Assembly: GCA_029582265.1 (NCBI GenBank)
Contig: CM055816.1
Location: forward strand, 30,486,366-30,550,365
Length of the DNA: 64,000 nt
DNA from: Zoroaster sp. YZ-2022
Taxonomy: Eukaryota > Echinodermata > Asteroidea > Forcipulatida > Zoroasteridae
Direction of reading: 5' to 3'
Positions 57,983 to 64,000 of the stretch are shown here, one piece after another (position 1 is the stretch's first letter; each line of letters opens with the position of its first letter). Both the position numbers and the translations under genes were made by a program. The notes under the pieces are model-generated. The model was not told the DNA's origin. It saw only the letters and a list, made by a program, of their open reading frames with translations, and did not search any database.

Positions 57983-59825
57983 GTTGTTAAGCTGTACACT
58001 GAGATCAGTCAATGTGACTTTAAACTGGCGAGTACATTATATCATACATATGCAGAATATGGGCGTTACCTTAAAAATCTACATAAGTCATGAATTAAAT
58101 CAAAGCATGGATCGGCAGCGGCTCGATCAAAGTTGAGGGATTAGGACACTATTCTATTATACCATACTGGGACTCTTGTCTAGACAAAACACATATATGT
58201 ACTCTTGATAAACCATGTGACGTTCATTTAAAATAGTGTGACTACAATCCACATTTTCTGAAGTGCAAATGACGTTCACATGGTTTTATTCTCTACGGAA
58301 TAAACCTAGTCACGTCATGTGTTTATACTATGACTCAGTCACAAATATCTTTTCAAATATAATAACCGTAAATAATTGGGGTAATGGTGTTTTTGTTAAA
58401 AATAAGTGGTGAGTTTAATTTCTAAATTTGTATTTGTTTTGGCACAGTGACAATGAACATAATGTAAACATTATTAAATGCAATTTTGGTTTATAAAATA
58501 AAGTTTCCATATTTTAAGGCTACAAAACCTCTCAAAATTCTTTCGAATTAAGGAACCGAAGGCCCTAGGCCCATTTTTTGTACACTGTTGCCAGGGAGCA
58601 GAAGAAACATGTACGTTTCCAACGTATTTTTAAAAATAGATTTACTGTCGGTTAACCGTGTAACCTACCATTTAAAAAAACGGTTACAAAAATAACCGTT
58701 AAATTGCAAGTCTGATGGTAGAAACATGTGATCACAGTTTCACATGTCTGTCTGAGGTGTAATCATTTACGTAAAAAAAAAATATTTACCAGATGATTTG
58801 TCATCTCAGGAAAAATTAGAATGACATGACAACTCTGAATTATAGTTGCATTTACAGACACATTCCCATTACTTCATTAGAATTTTTTTTTAAATTTAAT
58901 TGGAAAATGTTTATTTGTTGATTTGTCATTTAAATGTTGATTTGCTAAAGTATATGTCCCATTGTGGTTTTTGCTAAGTATTTGTATTTGAGGCCCTTTT
59001 TATTCAAAGCTTATACTGAGTTATAGATACCTGTAATTTCTGTATTTTATTGAATATTAAATTTAAAAGTACTGTGCAATTCAGCCTTTTGGCTGTGCAG
59101 TGTTTTTTAATAAACCAATAATGCTAATAATAATATTGTTTCCCAATGTTCAAAAATACTTTAACTTTTTCCCTGAAGAATTTTCAGTTAATTAGGCATA
59201 ATATTTCAGAGTAAAAATTGCTCCGGGTGGGGGGGTGTAAGACAGGATGAAGTTCCCTGACCAAATGTGAAAGAAAATTTTTGATAATTCCGATTTTCAA
59301 GATATGAATTTTATGTCAAGATATACGCCAACAATTAATGATTGAAGTCTATGTGTTCTCTTATTTTATTTTTTTAACTTGTAGTTTCAATAAGTTCACT
59401 GTCGTAGTCCCGTGGAATGTTTTTCTTTGCTAGGATGAATGAGGAAAATTTCTATAAATGGACAGAATTTCTCAAGAAATTGTTGAAAAAGAAATTTGTT
59501 GAAATTGACCATCTTATAAAAAAAACAGGCCGGGCCCAGCATCAGCTAGTACACTGCGGAATACGTTTTATTAGAACTGAAAATTCTAATTAATATTAAC
59601 CCCGACAATCCCCCCCCTCAAAATTATGTTTTTTCGTTTACACGGAAATGCCTGAATTCTGGCTATTGTCCTAAATCTGGCATTTATAATGCATCCAACA
59701 AGTCGAGCATTGCATGCATCGTGTACATCATGAACATTATTGCGCGCGCAAAACTGATTGTGCTTCCTAAAATGGCGGCCGTTCCACTCCAGTGCGTACT
59801 TCAATCATTTACGTGCGTTTGCGCG
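57982..59825. other. 3' noncoding part of the P element
   Basis: AT-rich, no coding signal, with a G-tract near 59228. The last 120 bp carry the inner imperfect inverted repeat (AAAATGGCGGCC at 59769-59780). Confidence 0.6.
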
Positions 59826-59911
59826 TCAGTTGCCTATCTTGCGCCTTGCGGCGCTATACGATCTTTGGTGTACACACAAGCAATGCAATGACATGAGTGT
59901 GTGATACCGGC

Positions 59912-59990
59912 TGTGTGTACTGTGTGCATGAAGTATACTGCTCTACATGTACATTACTAGATGTTGGCGCCATAAAACAATGTAATACTT
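59912..59990. repeat. direct repeat outside the P element, right copy
   Basis: TGTGTACTGTGTGCATGAAG, CTCTACATGTA, GGCGCCATAAAACAATGTAA, TACTT. Partner of 52941-53045, 33 bp outside the right inverted end. Confidence 0.75.
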
Positions 59991-60276
59991 GTACAGTTCA
60001 ATTATTTAACAAAATAAACAGTTCAACTGATAGTTCAATTAAATGGTTCACCACAGAATCAAACATGTGTTCCAGAATGCTCGACAGTATAGATAGGTTT
60101 TCTGATAGGTTCCATATGCCTATGGCATTATGGTAATACATTTGTCAATTACTAACTAGTGAGTTTTTACTTTAGAGTTCAGTTCTGACTTTTTCAAAGT
60201 TGCCATTTTGATTGAAACTATGCAGCCTACACGAAGTAAAGCATACTGTGTGGTACATTTCAGAGGCTTCTGACCA

Positions 60277-60471
60277 GGGCCTAATTTCATAGAGCTGCTT
60301 AAGCACAAAAAGTAGCTAAGCACAAAACAAAAATATGCTTGCAAGAATAAGATTACCAGCCAAAATACCATGTCACATGTGCCATCTGTGACTGGTATCC
60401 TGCCCATTTTTGCTTAGCAGAAAATTCTTAAGCAATATTTTCTGCTTAAGCAGCTCTATGAAATTGGGCCC
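60277..60471. mobile_element. MITE with GGGCCTAATTTCATAGAGC ends
   Basis: About 29-bp inverted ends: GGGCCTAATTTCATAGAGCT GCTTAAGCA and complement GGGCCCAATTTCATAGAGCT GCTTAAGCA. Interior rich in GCTTAGC/GCTAAGC words. Confidence 0.9.
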
Positions 60472-60929
60472 AGTTGGTACAGTCATTAACTCTATAGGCA
60501 TGGTGTCCTGATGGTGGCAGCTAGTGGCTAGGATAGCCTTGGATTTTAGAACACAGTATTTGTGTATCACCTTCCATGGTTTTGTGAAAATATATTATTC
60601 ATGTCCACAACAAATTCAAAACAGCTTCATAAATATTAGACGAGCAAGGTCTTTGACTCGTTTCAGGATATCATGCGTATTAAATTTTATTTTAGAATAT
60701 GCATGTTTTGGTGTCTTTGATTACATAAATATGTTAATGATTTTGTGTTTTAATTTCATTTTTCATTTGACACTTTCACTTAGGTAAGAATAACTGTAGT
60801 GCTGATATATTATTTTTATGATTATACTGACATCATTGTACAGCATGGTGATCTGTATACCCACATCAAGTCTATCCACTGTCAAATCTTGTGTCTCCCT
60901 TTAATTTCCCTTTAAATGCTTAGTTGCAG

Positions 60930-62604
60930 ATCACATCCTTGAGCCCATGGACAACTATGTTAAAGACAAACTGACAGAATGGGGGATAGAAAACATGATA
61001 GATAAATTCAGGGGTAAGTCTGATTCAAGATTTTGTTCAAAACATTCACAATTGTAAGCACCATTACAAACAGATTGTTTAAGGGTGGGTCTCCATTTAC
61101 ATGCGTACACCCTGCTTATTTGGTACAGTATGTGTTTAATTCCATTGGCAGAAGGGCAGTTACGATGTGTTGTGTTGCCGGGACATTCCGTTTTGTTTAT
61201 AATTAGTGGGTGCATGTAAGTTTAATGAAAAAAATAATGTTTAAAGTCCCAGGGCATGGCACTGAATAAAATGTTTGGCCACTGTTTTGGCAGATATCCA
61301 TGCTACTGGATAGTTTGAACAAAATTGGGAGGCCGTTTTGATTTAAAACGTAGACAATGTCTTCTTTTTGGCTATTTATAATTGTCATGCTAAAAATCCT
61401 ATTTCCAGATAAACGTGGTAAACGTGGTAAGAACCAATCAGACAGGTTAACGTTTTAACTGAAAAATTAACACTGATTTTTGGTTATAAATAGAAGTGTA
61501 TTTTTTTGTCATTTGTTTACAGAGGAAGAAATTGATCAAGACAGTTTCCTGATCCTCGACGAAGACTTGATTCGGGACATCTTCCCAAAAGTTGGCCCCA
61601 GGGCAAAGTTTCCGTTCGTAAGCTACAGGAGCTAAAGGTGATACTTTCTGACCTTCTGTGAAATATGGGCTATACCTGTTTCAAATGTAAAAAGGAAATT
61701 CCTAGAGTTTCTCAAATGAGATGGCATCTCAGAACAATGCACAATGTAATTAGTGACGATGAAATATTTATGTGTTATCAAGATGGTTGTATGCGCACAT
61801 TCTCTAGGTATAGTTCTTACCGCAAACACCTACTCCAGTTTCACCCATGCAGAATGTGAAGAAGTTGTAATTGAGCAGGATATCAATGATGGTGTTAGCA
61901 TTAATTCATACGAGTCAGACATTGAAATTGGAAATGAAACCCCAGATGAAAATGAAACCTCTGATGATGAAACAGAGTGGTCAGTACATGATGAGCCATG
62001 TAGCATGGACAGGGTTACCAATAACACACACCAATCTGCATGGAATTGAAAACTTGCGGTATCGTATCTGATAGTCCAAATGTAAGGAGAAGAGGACCCA
62101 ATTATAACACAGTTAATGCTTTGCAAGTTGCTATGTGATCTGTTGCTACTACATGAACATGTATATGATATTTTACATATGTGAAGCTTGCACCTATTTT
62201 AACAGTTTAACAATTTAGAGTTTCAAATTTGATAATATAATGAACCTTGCTTTTCAGTGTGGAAAAGAGGGACGAGGAATGCAGAAAGCGGGGAGTGACT
62301 ATAGGCAGCCACAGGTCCTCATTCTTGGAAACACAATCCTGGATGCCAAGGATTGTTTTTACTATACAATGAGGTTATCTATGAAGTGGGTTCTCTTGTG
62401 AAGGCAGTTGATATTTGTTTCAAAGTATTCTTTGTTTTTAACTCCCAGTACCCCTCAGAAGCTGCAGATATTTGGACCTTCATTCAGAAAGGTATATTTG
62501 AGATCACCACCCCCTATGATGTTGTGACTCCACGGGTCAGGGAGCTTTTGGGACAGATCGCAACTGCTGTCACAAGGGATTCCACCTCTAGTAACTCTTA
62601 TTAA
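60930..62604 (+). pseudogene. relic of a SAM-domain/C2H2 zinc-finger gene
   Basis: Four pieces lie in order. Exons 60930-61013 and 61523-61637 form a SAM-like domain (KLTEWGIENMIDKF, then EEEIDQDSFLILDEDLIRDI, FPKVGPRAKF), with a frameshift just before the expected KLQELK. A two-finger C2H2 segment follows at 61665-61855 (CFKCKKEI...HLRTMH; CYQDGCMRTF...HLLQFH), frameshifted into an acidic tail. Then 62258-62604 has VLILGNTILDAKDCF, a frameshift, and YEVGSLVKAVDICFKVFFVF to NSY-stop. I recall similar SAM/finger proteins, uncharacterised, in several aquatic animals. The large middle region is missing, so a pseudogene or 3' fragment is likely. Splice sites are still readable. Confidence 0.55.
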
Positions 62605-63590
62605 GACATACCATTTACCATCTCGTCAGTTCTTTAATGAAGTGACAGTGGCAAAGCTGTTTCCAGATGAGCACAATTTATGGTATTAAAGTTTTAAAAT
62701 AACATATTTCTGAAAATTTGGGAAGTCCATTTTTCACAATAAACTGATAATCACAAAAAAGTTATTAACGAACAATAACTTAATAAAAAAAAGAATTTAT
62801 TTTTGTGAAGTGACGCAATAACATTTGGAAAGAAACTAGACCTTAATTGTTCAACAGCTTGTACTCATCTAGTATATCTAAAGTTGCTTCCTTTCAGGAT
62901 AAATCAAAACAATTTATACTAAGTTTCTGAAAACCGACTTTCAAGATTAGGCAATAGTTTAATAAGATTTATAATGAACTTCAAGACAATTCAGCAAGTC
63001 TATCTGTAAAATTTTCATTTTGAAAGAAATCAAATGCTGAACTAAAAGTACAAAACTTGAATATCACTCAACTTCCATTGGGGAGAACAACAAGATGGGT
63101 TCAAACTTAAAGTTACTTAATCAGGGGGCTACACTACGAAAATTTACAGAATCCGAGGGAGAGGGTGACGAAGTTACGGAAACTAAAATAAAACATTCAC
63201 TGATTAAGGAATGTTGTCATATATCATGCATGGCCAGGTCGTTTTTTGTTTGTCTTTTGTTTACAACACAGTGCCAATTAAATCTGCAACAGCAGTGACG
63301 CTCCAGTTGCTTGCATTTGTTTAAAATTCAAAATGTTAATCCTGTTCTTTGATAATATTAAATTTCCAGTACAGAAAGCAATGATATTTCATCTTTAATT
63401 GAATAAATTCATCTCTTAAGCTCTCAACTGTATTATAAACTCAGTATGTGAATCCATGCGCTGTGTCCATTGTAAATGTATGTACTGATATTATTTGAAA
63501 TAAAACATACATGTATAGGATGAACCCCAGCAATTATGTTGGTCTATTAAATCATCTTATGGTCTGTAAACAAATTATACCAAACCACTT
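62605..63590. other. no gene seen
   Basis: AT-rich. The frame at 63095-63298 has no recognisable domain. Confidence 0.5.
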
Positions 63591-64000
63591 GGCAACTTTA
63601 ACCAAAAAAATTGGTCATTCCAACCAATATAATTAGTCAAACTTAACCAATAAGATTGGTCATTCCAACCAATATAATTAGTCAAACTTAACCAATAAGA
63701 TTGGTCATTCCAACCAATATAATTAGTCAAACTTAACCAATAAGATTGGTCATTCCAACCAATATAATTAGTCAAACTTAACCAATAAGATTGGTCATTC
63801 CAACCATTATAATTGGTTATCTTTAACCAATAACATTGGTCATTCCAACCAATATAATTAGTCAAACTTAACCAATAAGATTGGTCATTCCAACCATTAT
63901 AATTAATTATCTTTAACCAATAACATTGGTCATTCCAACCAATATAATTAGTCAAACTTAACCAATAAGATTGGTCATTCCAACCATTATAATTAATTAT
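63590..64000. repeat. 45-bp tandem array of ACCAAT/ATTGGT, runs off the window
   Basis: About nine units of GGTCATTCCAACCAATATAA, TTAGTCAAACTTAACCAATA, AGATT; two variants alternate (CCATTATAATT-TTATCTTT). Divisible by 3, hence a long artefactual minus-strand frame. Same ACCAAT/ATTGGT logic as 51410-52253 but a different unit. Confidence 0.95.

Larger units (their letters stand above)
53076..59878 (+). mobile_element. complete P element (THAP9-like), intact transposase
   Basis: The element is 6,803 bp. Left end TGTGTGTACACCAAAGATCG TATAGCGCCGCAAGGCGCAA GATAGG recurs as the exact complement at the right end, continuing with one mismatch through AACTGACGC. That is about 53 bp of inverted repeat. 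An imperfect inner part holds GGCCGCCATTTTAG near both ends. Inside is one plus-strand THAP transposase gene with no stop or frameshift. Clear 8-bp duplications were not found at these borders, but longer direct repeats lie outside. It also carries a foldback and a SINE in intron 2. Confidence 0.85.

Noticed and set aside
63575..63955. 126-codon minus-strand frame rich in NYIGWNDQ
   Set aside because: 45-bp minisatellite divisible by three; no independent coding sign.

Overview
This is AT-rich animal nuclear DNA with spliced genes, dense decayed transposable elements and many minisatellites. Nothing looks bacterial or viral. An invertebrate deuterostome fits best, probably an echinoderm, with amphioxus or a hemichordate as alternatives. 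The grounds are a hyalin-repeat (HYR) plus F5/8C (discoidin) extracellular gene, a beta-microseminoprotein-like gene, a THAP/P-element transposase, a piggyBac relic and short inverted-repeat elements of a kind I associate with echinoderms. The species call is inference. Two runs of exactly 500 N (7065-7564, 43127-43626) are assembly gaps.

Layout. 1-3.95 kb holds a large array of about 143-bp units, each with a tRNA-like A box, B box and T-run. About 16 units lie on the minus strand and 8 on the plus strand, facing each other across diverged members. 4-8 kb is repeats, a perfect hairpin and a gap. 8.86-32.0 kb (+) carries exons of a secreted or surface HYR-F5/8C protein; its introns hold a SINE, a NotI-site minisatellite, a MULE-like foldback with a nested hAT-like element, a Ty3/Gypsy relic, another hAT-like element and several MITEs. 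32-44.8 kb is gene-poor and includes a 57-bp minisatellite that grew out of a MITE end. 44,852-48,130 is a TTAA-flanked piggyBac element with a broken transposase. 48,370-50,135 (-) is a complete four-exon (one noncoding) beta-microseminoprotein-like gene. 51.4-52.3 kb is an array of ACCAAT/ATTGGT palindromes, followed by an isolated signal-peptide first exon at 52,520. 53,076-59,878 is a P element with long inverted ends and an intact three-exon, 881-residue THAP-domain transposase. 60.9-62.6 kb is a frameshifted relic of a SAM/zinc-finger gene. The window ends in a second, 45-bp ACCAAT array.

The genes do not form a pathway. The intact host genes are secreted-protein genes; the rest records successive transposon invasions, with nested insertions whose order can be read from target-site duplications. 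Coding calls rest on open frames, splice sites and matching intron phases read by eye; no alignment or database search was run.
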